From assembly GCF_000003815.2 (NCBI RefSeq), contig NC_049995.1, forward strand, positions 2,968,788-3,032,787: a DNA stretch of 64,000 nucleotides, read 5' to 3'. The stretch comes from Branchiostoma floridae. Taxonomy: Eukaryota > Chordata > Leptocardii > Amphioxiformes > Branchiostomatidae. The number at the start of each line of letters is the position of its first letter. The stretch's first letter is position 1. The position numbers and the translations under genes are program-made. Below are positions 45,525 through 56,000 of this stretch, piece by piece. Below the pieces are notes generated by a model, which saw only the letters and a program-made list of their open reading frames with translations, ran no database searches and was not told the origin of the DNA.

Positions 45525-46757
45525 CGTGTGATGTGCTTGAGATTGACGAGAGTGTTGGCGTTGTTATCCCAAAGGCACCACTGGTAGTCGTGACCTAGTA
45601 AGAGAATATCAATGGTCTAATAAACGTGTGACAACAGTGATCTAGTCAGTGTGTTTGTTTGTTTGTTTGTCTTTCTGTGCGTTCGAAGTTTTACCGATAT
45701 TCTAGCAGCATGAAAGGGGGCATGAAAGAGTTGCAGCATGGAAGGGGGAAGCGGTGTAATAGGATACTTGCAGCATTGAAAATATGGATAGGCTGCAAAA
45801 CCATGTAGCACATTACATTGTTTTGTTTGTTAAGAGACCAGATTCTGGTCTTCAGCAGCTTCAGATAGATCGTTTCCGTTAAGGGTATGAAAAAGTGATC
45901 TGTAGAGATATGAAATACGTGATTTATAACCAATAGAGAGCGTGACAAGCATTCTCTCCCACCGTTAAGTCCTCAGGGGCCTCTGACGTCATTGTCGTCC
46001 AGCCAGAAGCACAACAGATGGGACGATCCGGGGAATGGATCGGTCTTGATTTCTGCTGTCGATGGGAGACATTGTCATAAAGTCATTGAGTCACACACTA
46101 AAGTGGTCATCTCATGAGACTGCACCTAATTGCGCGAGGAAATGACGTAAAATGTAAAAAAAATGACATGACAATTTTCCTTTGCGGTTATACGGACGTG
46201 CGACGCAATTGTGTATAAAGTCCATAAAAGAAGGGTATTGGAAATTGCAGATATCACTAAATATATAAGAATACACGCCATTTTGCGCCTACTTAACGAA
46301 TTGAAAATGTATAACAGAATGACGAGTTCAAACAACACATTACGCCAATAAGTGCCAATTTACATCGATTGGGTCCTGGTGAAAATTTGAAGCAGTCCAG
46401 TGGGATACCGCTGCAAAATTGCAACATTGAATATTCCAACAGTTAATGGAAGCCATAGAAAGTGCATTGAATAGGGTACTAGTAGCCTGGTATATCTATT
46501 CTGGTTACCTCTCTGGTCGCTCCTCAAGAAAATATTTAGCAAAGGAAACTATCAGAAGGTGCCAGAATAGGAAGAATACAAGACTAAATATAAGAAGGGA
46601 AATCCAAAAAGAAACGGTAAACGTTATACTATTGGAGCATTCGGTGTGCTGTTGTTGATGAATGCAAACTTTAAACTTCCACCGATGACCAATGACAACA
46701 GGGTAACAGCTGTACATATATAGAAGACAGCAACGCACTCCCATCCAAATTGCAACC
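45525..46757 (-). CDS. Transmembrane and stalk exons (left NHL gene copy)
   Basis: Exon 46757-46630 encodes GLQFGWECVAVFYICTAV, then TLLSLVIGGSLKFAFI, a single membrane helix, and NNSTPNAPI with an N-glycosylation site (NNS). Exon 45594-45525 encodes VTTTSGAFGITTPTLSS and ISSTSH, a Ser/Thr stalk. Phases (1-0, 0-1) agree with the right copy, which is one codon shorter in the helix. No signal peptide precedes the helix, so N-terminus inside is expected. Confidence 0.82.
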
Positions 46758-49679
46758 CTGTAAAAGCATATTTTAGGAAACCGTAATACCATCCAAAGGA
46801 ACAAAAATCAAAATGAAGTAGCATAAAAAAGTACAGTGCTAGTACACACTAAGAAAAAAGCCCCAAATATGAACATTTTCTGTGTAAAACATCTTAAATT
46901 TCAGCTTGATTGGTAGAAAACCAACCATTGAAACTTGAAAATGTTTTAAAATGATGTTTTACTTGTAGAATTCTGCCAGTTTGTTTGATCAAATCAAAGC
47001 TACCATGCGAGAATAGGATAAGATATGTTACATGTTACATAGGATGTTACATTTACGTCAGGTGGAAACCAAGGTGAGTCCATTCATTTGAAAAATAAGA
47101 TCGCTGCCCATTACTTGAAGCCTAAGCCATGACAAGGTCACAAAAGACAATCTTACCACCAACGTTCTGTTGGGGACCGTTTTTCACGTGCATTGGTGCC
47201 TGATTTGCCTGAACGGTGCCATGTGTGGTGGAGCTGCATCTTTCTGACCTGGTGGAGGTATCGTCATCCCCGCCTGTGTATGCGACTGCGTAAGGTTCAA
47301 TGTGGACATCGTCAGGGCTGACATCTTGCGTTCGTTCGTTCTTGGTCGCGTTTCTTCTAGCTGTCAGGTCTTCATCGTTCTCATACCTAACCGCATATGG
47401 TTCGATGTCGACATTGCCAGGGATACTGCTTTGTATTTGTCCTCTCCCTATCGCATTATTACGTCTGGTTACGATGTCATCATTGTCATCATCTGTCTGG
47501 TATCTAACAGCATACGGCGTGATGTTGAATCTCTCACCAGCTTCAGTGTCCCGACTTGCTTGTGGCTCAATGTCTGTATCCGCTTTGGGGTTAAGATCTT
47601 CCGCCGTTGTTTCGACAGTTCCTGATGATTTTGCAGTTCCACGGTGTTATGAGGGTTGGATCCGACTCTGATGCAGGTAATGGGAGTTCGGGGGCGTACA
47701 TTGGATTAGCGTGGCAGGCTTTTGACTGGTACCCCGAGGTGCAGTTTAGTGCGTTTTGCCCGTACATCGGATTGGGGGTTTCAGTGTCTGCGACATTTTG
47801 GGCGTACATCTGATTCCGGGCTTGGTCATTCTGGATGCATGTCGTAAGTGGATAGAGTACATTAGAGCGATGTGGAGTATCAACCGTGTTTCCGTCATTT
47901 CCAACAATATCGATCTTAGCATCATTCTTAGTTGGATCACATCCTTCAATGTTTTTTAAGGTGTTATCGGTGTTGTTCTGTTCAACGCAAGATTCCGTTA
48001 TTTCACTCTCTTCTGAAACTGTCTTGAAACACACCATGTGATCCTGACAAGTGTAAGTAACTTTATGTGGTACAAGATGGGCATCACCATGGTTACTATC
48101 GACAGTCGGGGCGATTTCATCCGCAGCATCACCCTCTGTGGGACTACTCTCACCAGTAATGCAGTCGTCGCCATCTTTTTTGCCGGGGCGCCGAAGGCGC
48201 CCGGCTTTGTGCCCGGTTTAATGGTTCGTCCTTGGATGGGTCTGCTATGGTCGCAAAATGTACCGTGCGTTTTTACGACAATTCTCAGCCCTTCTCAGCC
48301 CTTCAAATAAACGCAATGTACCGTGCGTTTTTACGACAATTCTCAGCCCTTCTTAGCCCTTCAAATAAACGTTGTAAGAATACTGTTTATCCATGACCTC
48401 TACTCGTACAGAAAACATTGCAGCGCTCATTAGCAAAGTCTAGGAAAGGAAAATGTTTCTTGATTTGCAGTAAAACACTGGTCATGTAACATTTGAGGAG
48501 TTGTCGTTAAATCGCACGGTTCATTTTGCGATAGCGTTGACGGGTCCGGGTATTTAGCGGAATAACCCGGAATAACCCGGAATAACCCGGAATAACCTTA
48601 ATAAAGGATGAAAGCTACCGAAATACAGTGTGCTTTGATAAGTTAAGATCGCAGAATGCAATATTTTGGCATAAAATAATGTATATATGGCCATGGGAAC
48701 AAGAAATATTACGGTTATTCCGGGTTATTCCGGGTCATTTCGGGTTATTCCGGTAAATACCCTCACGGGCGTTGACGGTGCGGAGGAGGTGAGATTTTTA
48801 TCGTACAGAAATTGGTACAGTTTGTAAAGTTATCTTTCTGGAATTCGGATGTATTAAAATATAACATTACATTCTAAGGCGTAGTGTCATGTGAGTAAAA
48901 TGAGCACGACATTTGACGAAAGATTTTGTGGAGGGTATACAGTCAAGTTTATTGTGCAACGATTGGAACAGTTTACGTGCGGGTGGGAGGGGGGCGTGCG
49001 TCTATATATGCAGCTGCAGGAGGTCCTGCAGGACATTTTCGATCGTAAGAGTAACGTACAATTTGAAAAGATAGTGATCATGAATTCGGACACATTGAAA
49101 CATATTTCCAAGGAACGGTATATAGTTTTTTTAGTAAAACCAGTGTGTGGGGATTGACGAGAATTTAGATAGTTTAATGGTGCACTGTGCTTGAGCCGAT
49201 GCGAGGCATTATGCAGGGCATTTTTGATTGTAAAAATATCGTACAAGTTGAAAAGATGGATCGGATTCTAATACATTAAAACATACATTTCCAAAGAATA
49301 GTAGAAAACAACGGATTGTAGCTAACTGTTAAACAATCAGCAAAGCAGTTGGCAAGATGTCACACCTGAACTTTTGTAGATTTTTGCTTTTTGTTGGTAC
49401 TAGTAAGATGTTATGTGATCAAGACAATATTTTCTTTCTGTTTCAGTGACGCCTTAGACTGTTCTCTGCTATATATACAAGTGACACAGTAATATACAGA
49501 AACTTACAGCTAGCAAAAGTCTGTACTCAATAAGATTTTACACAGTACACATTTATACTTCTTCTGCTGAAATCTACGCATTACATTTTGCATCCAACCA
49601 AAGAGGTTTGAAAGAGAGTCCTTGATCCAACCAAATTAGACCTTGAGACCTATTAACAGATCATTGATCACTGTGCATT

Positions 49680-49976
49680 TTGCACATACCAGACTCAATC
49701 GTGCCACTGAGCACTGCATTTTGCACACACCAGACCAATTGTGCCACTGAGCACTGTGCATTTTGCACACACCAGACCTATCGTGCCATTGAGCACTGTG
49801 CATTTTGCACACACCAGACCTATCGTGCCATTGAGCACTGTGCATTTTGCACACACCAGACCAATCGTGCCATTGAGCACTGTGCATTTTGCACACACCA
49901 GACCAATCGTGCCATTGAGCACTGTGCATTTTGCACACACCAGACTCAATCGTGCCACTGAGCACTGTGCATTGTG
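49680..49976. repeat. 41-bp minisatellite
   Basis: About seven copies of a unit made of GAGCACTGTGCATTTTGCAC, ACACCAGACC and AATCGTGCCATT, with small changes. It reads as open frames on both strands, none real. It ends about 40 bp before the start of the protease-like ORF and so could influence its expression. Confidence 0.93.
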
Positions 49977-50014
49977 CAAATAAAGTCAAGCAAAGAACAC
50001 ATATATTGTGAACA

Positions 50015-50863
50015 ATGTGTGAATCTATTTTATCGGGAAAATACCACCAAGGTGACATCATTTTCAGTGGAGATAATAGAGGCAAACAATGCACTGCAAA
50101 TGCTTTAATGGCAGTTGTTAACCACAGTACTTGCAGACAAGCAATTACCTGGACAAGTACAGACCTTGATGGTGTACTTTTTCAAGGAGATGCACTATAC
50201 ACCTACATAAAACCATCACTAAGATCTGGTGTGGAGTTCCTCTCCGTTGATGATATTCCAGACTATTTGCAACTTTACAACAATACTGTACGTGTATCAA
50301 TAAAAGAGTCTTACACTGGAGACATATTTGCCACAGAAGCAGTCTATCCTTATTACACCTTAAAGAAAGCCCTAGAAGCAGCATTTGCTGAATCCAACAC
50401 TTGTCTTTTCATAACAGCACATGGAATAACTGGTTCAACAGTAGCATTGTTGCACGCTGATAACAAGTATTTTGTTTATGACTCACATGCCAGAAGTCCC
50501 ATAACAGCATTGCCAGATAGCCATGGCACTTCTACTTTAAGCATGCACAGTTCAAACAGCAATCTAGTTTCATTCTTGCAACAACTTAACTGGAACACAA
50601 CATGCAATTTTGAGGTTGTCCCAGTACAAGCAGAAAATGTTTTCTTATCAGTTGAACCTACTGGTATACACATTATGAACGACAATGCACATCCGGGACC
50701 TCTTCCCGCCTTTGGCTGTGGTCTCGCACCGGAGTTTCTTTTACGATTTTTATATCCGGCACACAGCGCACACAAGGGATACAATTCCGCCCACAAAAGT
50801 ACGCCGGAAAATCCAATTATACCAGTGAACAAAGGTTTCCAGCCAACTTCCCATAGATTTTAG
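50015..50863 (+). CDS. C76-like (herpesvirus tegument USP-type) cysteine protease ORF in a mobile element
   Basis: A single uninterrupted frame of 282 codons. Near the start is HQGD (Gln at 12) and GKQCTANALMA (Cys at 26); further on are LDGVLFQGDALYTYI, FITAHGITGSTVALL and FVYDSHARS (Asp 156, His 158). A Cys, an upstream Gln and an Asp-x-His pair in this arrangement are what is known for the herpesvirus large-tegument deubiquitinase family (peptidase C76). Similar domains occur in animal transposons. The residues after about 240 (proline-rich) look unrelated. The codon use and lack of introns differ from neighbouring genes, and it sits wholly inside the inverted-end element. Deubiquitinase activity is inference. 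An OTU-like or other papain-fold protease is the alternative. Confidence 0.72.
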   Translation: MCESILSGKYHQGDIIFSGDNRGKQCTANALMAVVNHSTCRQAITWTSTDLDGVLFQGDALYTYIKPSLRSGVEFLSVDDIPDYLQLYNNTVRVSIKESYTGDIFATEAVYPYYTLKKALEAAFAESNTCLFITAHGITGSTVALLHADNKYFVYDSHARSPITALPDSHGTSTLSMHSSNSNLVSFLQQLNWNTTCNFEVVPVQAENVFLSVEPTGIHIMNDNAHPGPLPAFGCGLAPEFLLRFLYPAHSAHKGYNSAHKSTPENPIIPVNKGFQPTSHRF

Positions 50864-51134
50864 ATATAAACTTCTAGTTTAATAATGATGCACATTTTAC
50901 TGGAACACAACATGAAATTTTGAGGTAGTCCTTCCAAATGCGCCCCGGCCAGCTTTTTTTAAAAGCTTTCTTGTTACATCTGAGACCATATGGCCTGGTG
51001 AAGAGATCGCCATCATTGTCAATCTTGCTGGTAGCAAGTTCAGTAGTTGTAGAATTCAGACCTGCTGGAGTCGTCTCGTCTTGCTGTAAATCTCCCGTGT
51101 TGTTCACCACTGAGACGTTGTCATCCTGTTGCAT

Positions 51135-52261
51135 AAAGTCAACGATGTTGTAAAAAATGCCTTAACGCGCTACTTCCTTACAGAAAGCAAGTCACAAGCG
51201 ATCACAAATGAACCTTTATATGGATTAACGAATTTCAATGCCTTCTTGGTAATAATGTTCTGATGGGTATAAAGAACATTACTATCTATTTCTGATTTCG
51301 AAATTGTAGGGATTCTTTTGGTTAGATTCCTGCCATACATATTTGCGACAATAATAGTCATTCTAAAGTTTCACAAAACCCTTTAAAATTCCTTCAACAA
51401 TAAATGCTATTATATTTTGAAATTCTAATTCGTTCTTACAGCTTTTCTATTCCGTAACATCGCCATAGCCTATAGAATGTGGCCTTTTTGCAAATTTGCG
51501 CTATTCCTCTCAGACATATACAGTATACGCATATTACATTGTCTATGAATGTTAACATTCTTTTCAGCCAAACATTACAAGATCTATCAGCATAAAGTCA
51601 CAATGAAAACAGTCAGACAAATAGGATTCTCTTTAGATCTTTCATGCAACCAATTAAAGAAAAAATTAACTATTTGTTCTCTTCCAGTACAATCATTCCT
51701 CGTCCAATTTTTTCACAAAAAATCAATTCCCGAAAATGAAATTTTACATGAATATATATATATATATTTATGACTGAATTCTAGAAACACAAGGCGCATT
51801 GGTCAGTACAGACAATTTCAGTAATCACAGGCGTTTGGCCTACGTGTGGTCTTAGATTGCCTCCGTTTTAATTCGTTTCTTTTCTTTTATTTGTTATTCT
51901 TATATGAACAATTTAAAGAGAGACATATTAGTCTGACTATTCTAATTCTTAACAATCTGTATAATATCTGAAAAAAAATAACCATAGACAATCTGATATA
52001 ATGAAATGATACTGTAATATGTCTGTGCAGAATTGCGCACACTAACAACTAGGTCACACGTTGCCTGCTATGGTGATGCTTCTGAATACAATAGGTGTTA
52101 GAACCTGGGATGAATGATTCTGCTTGCATATAATGTCATCCTGTATTATATGGACTCATAAAAGTCAAGGGTAACAGTGGTAGATACATATAAGGGATTA
52201 TAAAACTATTGTACACGGCTAGACCTAACAAAGTTTCTCCAAACTAGTTTGAACAAGAGTT
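51135..52261. other. Upstream region of the left NHL gene, part of the inverted duplication
   Basis: The first 60 or so bases (TTCCTTACAGAAAGCAAG on the plus strand) mirror 59040-59100, so the promoter-proximal sequence was duplicated too. At 52020-52110, GTGCAGAATTGCGCACACTA and AGGTCACACGTTGCCTGC mirror 57310-57390. (TA)n lies near 51757. No gene seen. Confidence 0.6.
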
Positions 52262-53067
52262 CGGAGACCTCATACCTCCATGAAATATTCTGATTATGCA
52301 AATAACTTTCACATTTGCATAATTCATGCTTGCTTATGTACACCTTTCACTAATTTACACAGGTCACAGTGTTGACAGCCCAATCATTTACTACACGTAC
52401 TAAGAAGAATTAGGATACTTTCAGTTAGGATAATTAATTATGCAAATTAGTGACTTATTTGCATTATTAATATCTGCTTAACTTCGGCCTGCCACGAACT
52501 ACATATGTAACATGTATTTGAGTCCTATATTGGAAAACACTGTAAATATAGATTTCCCTCATTAAGTATGCAAATTAAGTTCAAATTTGCATAATTGCAC
52601 TTCATTATGTACATCTCTGCCACAGGTACCTGCATACCAAATATCATGGAAATCCATTATTCCTATGTTCCATTATGCTCCTTGGAAGATTTCAACAAAA
52701 ATGCTCCTGCAGTTCTAGAGCAAGCCGCTAGGGGGCTCAAACATACACCACTTCTTCCTTACATCAAAAGCTATCTGCCACTAAGAAATCAAGACCATAG
52801 CATGTCCGGTTAAAAAGATACAAAAAATGGAAGTTCTGCTGTTGTACCAAGGTCACACACCAGGAGACCCAAAATTGACATTGACCTTTGTCTTCCCCAC
52901 CCCTACCCACATACAAAATATCATCGTAGTCCATCAAGAGGTACTTAAGTTATGATGTACACAAATATCTGGAAACACAAGCACACAGTGTCACACACAC
53001 AGACACACAGACAGGCACACAGACAGACACACTCAAAACTATACCTCCATTTTTTCATGGAGGTAAC
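52262..53067. mobile_element. Probable 0.8-kb interspersed element with CCTCCATGAAA ends
   Basis: ATACCTCCATGAAA near 52273 and TTTTCATGGAGGTA near 53053 are inverted ends. The interior has repeated TTTGCATAATT words, then CAAGACCATAGCATGTCC, then a CA-rich run. Internal parts recur at 44960-45500 and near 62540-62660. No coding frame is supported. Confidence 0.6.
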
Positions 53068-53299
53068 TATTATGTACTGAATTGAAAATTTTTATGTTGG
53101 TACTTTTTCAGCTAAAAGGCGTCACTTAAAACCATCTCTTTGCTTATTCGCGCATGACTTCAAACATTCTTCCTGATATTTGATATTAGTTATTAGTTTG
53201 GCTGAATAAACACATACATCCGGGGTATCCCTCTAGCCGAATTCTACTAAGGGCTAACTGAACATCATATACAAAGTGAACAAAGTCCTCTTCCTTACA

Positions 53300-53445
53300 C
53301 CACCTTCCTTTAAATCTTCTGTAAACGTTTCGACGACCATCTGTCGCTTTCATCAGTACTTGTGTACTCAAAATTGTGTACTGGTAAATCGACAGATGGT
53401 CGTCGAAACGGTTACTGAAGAAGTAAAGAAAGGTTGTGTTAGGAA
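53300..53445. repeat. Inverted pair of hammerhead-like hairpin ends
   Basis: On the minus strand, ACTGATGA, then GCGAC/GTCGT stem, then GAAACGTTTAC (about 53360 to 53318). On the plus strand, CGACAGATGGTCGTCGAAAC, GGTTACTGAAG at 53391-53422. The CGACAGATGGTCGTCGAAAC words face each other. The CUGAUGA plus GAAA pair is complete on the minus strand only. Confidence 0.55.
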
Positions 53446-53869
53446 GAGGAATTGATCTACCAACCTGATGAAACTAAATTTTCATTTACCGAAGCATAGA
53501 CAAATGGTTACAATGCACATGTAAAGGTGTACACACGTCACAATACTTAGATTTTATAAACTAGTTGAAGGAATTAGTGTAAGGTGCTAGGAAATAGTGT
53601 TGGATTTAGCAAAGATGTCAAAATGAAAAGAGTAAAACAAATCAGAAGTTTGTACTCACAGTGGACGAAATTGGTGCATGCTCAGGCTCCATGTTGAGTT
53701 TGGATCGGCTTCAGTTCCTCACATCATTGCTCAAGTAGTCATGTAAGATGAACAAAGAAAATGTTGGTAAAAATAAAAACTAAGTAGAGCTGTACTAGCC
53801 GCACATGGCAATATCCATTGACGATGAACAGGTCGTCCGACAGGATGAAAAGAATAAAGAAGAAGAATA

Positions 53870-54103
53870 GTACGCCAAAAAGCAGTTACTCAAGCAACTG
53901 GATATGTTTGAAACAGCATCCGTTGTTTTTCGCCAGTGACACTGGAGAAAAACTCCTCTTTAACAAGATTTCTCCAGTGTCGCTGACGAAAAACAACGGA
54001 CGTTGTTTAAAACGTCTGATCGTTTCTAAAATCATATCCAGTTGCCCGAGCAACTGCTTTTTGGCGTATCTTATTACCTGGATGTCTAACCTTCATCGAC
54101 ATA
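53870..54103. mobile_element. Fold-back element
   Basis: TACGCCAAAAAGCAGTTACT, CAAGCAACTGGATATG and TCCGTTGTTTTTCGCCAGTG, ACACTGGAGAAA face their reverse complements across a loop of about 20 bp. Arms are about 90 bp with small gaps. The right flank (ATCTTATTACCTGGATGTCT, AACCTTCATCGAC) links it to the copy at 5045-5150. Confidence 0.85.
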
Positions 54104-54732
54104 AGAAGACTAGTCCTAAATAGAATGTGATTCCACAATGTCCATTCCTGCAAAACATACTTATGTATTCAAACATATGTACCCAAACCTCACTCTACAG
54201 TCCGTTAAAAAATTCTTGATTTCATATTATAGATCCCGATTAAGTGACACATTTACTGTTGATAACTTATGTACCTGGATAACCAACTGCAGATGCTCAT
54301 TATGCATAGTTACACAGCTTTACCGTTTGATCTCCCATAGTTACATAGCTTTACCGTTTGATCTCTAATCATTATTGACCTTGCTATATTTTCTCACTTT
54401 TATTGTATGTATTACTTTCAGTATTTAATGTCAGGCTTGTCTTACATTTATTGTTTTTACTCTAAGTTTGTATATCTTTTGGGGAGTCGGCCTCGTAGAG
54501 GAACTAGATTCCTGTTGCCGACTCCCCTCAGATTGCGAGCATGAAGCAATCTGCGAAATGGAGTAAATACTTAGCATCACTTACACACGCACCTACTTCC
54601 ATGGCTCTCGATTAAGTGAACGATTAGACACCAGGCTTCCCATTCTTTCAGTATCCTTTGACACCACTTACGACTTACTGAACACGTTTTCGTTTTGCAA
54701 CACACACACAACTGTGCAACAAGACAAGATGT
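54104..54732. other. Sequence between repeats, part of the left arm
   Basis: GGGGAGTCGGCCTCGTAGAG and GCCGACTCCCC around 54481-54530 form a small palindrome. The stretch 54590-54715 (CTTCCATGGCTCTCGATTAA, CGTTTTCGTTTTGCAACACA) mirrors 56090-56225 in the right arm. No gene. Confidence 0.6.
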
Positions 54733-55450
54733 AGCGTCGGGCGTGGGGCGTGGCGTAACTGGTAGAGCGTTCGGCTCGGAACCTAGAGGTTCTGAGTTCG
54801 ATCCCCGCCGTGCCACGCCCCGACGTTGTGCCCTTGGGAAAGGCACTTTACACGACCTTCCTCACTTCACCCAGGTGTATAAATGGGTACCTTCTGTCTG
54901 TACCGTGTATTTCTTTCTTTATTTCTTTATTTGAATTTACCACATGCAAAAACAAGTGGAAGGGAGGATAAAACAGGTGTATCAACACCTTTACAAGTTG
55001 TCCTCCCAAACCTGAAATGATAATAGAAAACAATACGAAACCAAAATCAAACAATAAACATTAGACATCAAAAGTCAGTAGACATGAATATACAATTCGG
55101 TGACAATTATTGATTATATACAAAATTATCAAATATCATTATATACAGAGTAAAAAGCTAATCACAATACTAATGTAGTCTTAAAGCAGTGCAAGAGGCA
55201 CACCCACAAGATGTGGACCAAGAGCAGGGGACGTCGATACTGAACTGGGTGTCAAATCTCACAAACGTGGCTCTCACAAGCGATCGCTTGAATGTCAAGA
55301 TGTTAGACTTTTCAGTGGCTTGAACCCCAATATTACGGAGGACAGGGCTCAGCTGATTCCAGATGGTGACCAGCCTTGGAGTGTATGTGGCACTGTTAAT
55401 ATAAGTTACCAAAACTTGAATGCAGTGCCACATCGTCCCAGTCTGTACAA
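54733..55450 (+). mobile_element. tRNA-derived SINE split by a LINE insertion
   Basis: The head (GGGCGTGGCGTAACTGGTAG, GTTCTGAGTTCGATCCCCGC, CTTGGGAAAGGCACTTTACA) occupies 54747-54905 up to CTGTACCGTGTA. The tail (TGTGGCACTGTTAATATAAG, GAATGCAGTGCCACATCGTC) resumes at about 55387-55445. In the intact minus-strand copy at 33423-33632 these two parts are continuous, so the middle is an insertion. Confidence 0.8.
54906..55386 (-). mobile_element. LINE 3' end inserted in the SINE
   Basis: Read on the minus strand, a frame closing TPRLVTIWNQLSPVLRNIGV, ATEKSNILTFKRSL ends at 55170. The WNxLxxxVxx...FKxxL pattern is usual at the C-terminus of LINE-encoded proteins. About 260 bp of 3'UTR and an AAATAAAGAAATAAAG-type tail (54906-54930) follow. 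Severely 5'-truncated. Confidence 0.65.
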
Positions 55451-56000
55451 AAAGCAAAATAGAAAAACAAAAAAACAAACAAGACAAAGAGACAGACGTA
55501 CCAACTGAGAATACATCCGATAACAACCGCAACCGTCGCTCCAGGAATGTGATGTAAGACCCAGACCCTTCTGAAACTGACGCAGACGTATTTTGTACTG
55601 ATTCAAATCCTATCAAGGAGAATCCTATTAAAACAATGGGACGTACCATTTTTTCAAGGGGGTGTTGCAAAGAACTCTTTACATTGCGTGTTCATTAATG
55701 ACATTTGCATAAGTAAACAATAACAATAAATGAGGGAAGATGCCCACATGGATTATGCGAAGTTTTCCTCTTTTGAATCAGCTTACCAAAATACTGTGTA
55801 CATATGTGGTATAAAACAGCCAATAAAGAAACAACACAGATATATGGTCAGGTCTTACATAAGTCAGCCAGCAACACCCCCTTGAAAAAATGGTACATCT
55901 CATGGTTTTAATTGGACTCCCTCGATAGGACTTTACTCAGAACAGAAAGACGCCTGTGTCAGTTTCAGAAGGCGTCTGGGTCCAACATCACACCATCCCT

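Larger units (their letters stand above)
48182..50949. mobile_element. 2.77-kb element with 10-bp inverted ends, inserted in the left NHL gene
   Basis: GCCGGGGCGC at 48182-48191 and GCGCCCCGGC at 50940-50949 are perfect inverted ends. Comparison with the right copy shows the coding exon resumes on both sides, in an A-rich tract (AAATGTAAAAAAGATGG in the right copy). The left end forms a strong hairpin (GCCGGGGCGCCGAAGGCGCC, then CGGC). Inside are tandem words (TACCGTGCGTTTTTACGACA at 48260-48360), CCGGAATAA repeats near 48560 and their inverse near 48720, a 41-bp minisatellite and a protease-like ORF. It could be a non-autonomous Helitron2/Helentron or another DNA element; I cannot decide. 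Confidence 0.78.
43960..51134 (-). pseudogene. Left copy of the NHL-repeat membrane protein gene, probably disrupted
   Basis: Minus-strand parts in reading order: start and N-terminal piece 51134-50950; rest of the same exon 48180-47157 (donor GTAAGA); transmembrane exon 46757-46630; linker exon 45594-45525; NHL exon 44796-43960 with stop. The order and phases match the right copy. The N-terminal exon is split by a 2.77-kb element (48182-50949). It also has a 40-bp insertion (47620-47659) relative to the right copy, which shifts the frame to a TAA at 47591-47593. Downstream of that, the original frame is still well kept (NITPYAVRYQTDDDNDD, EPYAVAYTGGDDD), so the break looks recent. The NHL exon is fully open. 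A shortened product from another start cannot be excluded. Confidence 0.82.

Noticed and set aside
48887-49246. Paired frames in the 2.77-kb element left of the minisatellite
   Set aside because: No motif, no conserved start, and no resemblance to a transposase or Rep protein. Left unassigned.
49636-50094. Cys/His-rich frames on both strands
   Set aside because: They are translations of a 41-bp minisatellite and stay open only because of the repeat.
54747-54820. tRNA gene candidate
   Set aside because: A and B boxes are present, but the acceptor and anticodon arms do not fold and the same sequence recurs with a SINE body at 33423-33632 and 39512-39650.
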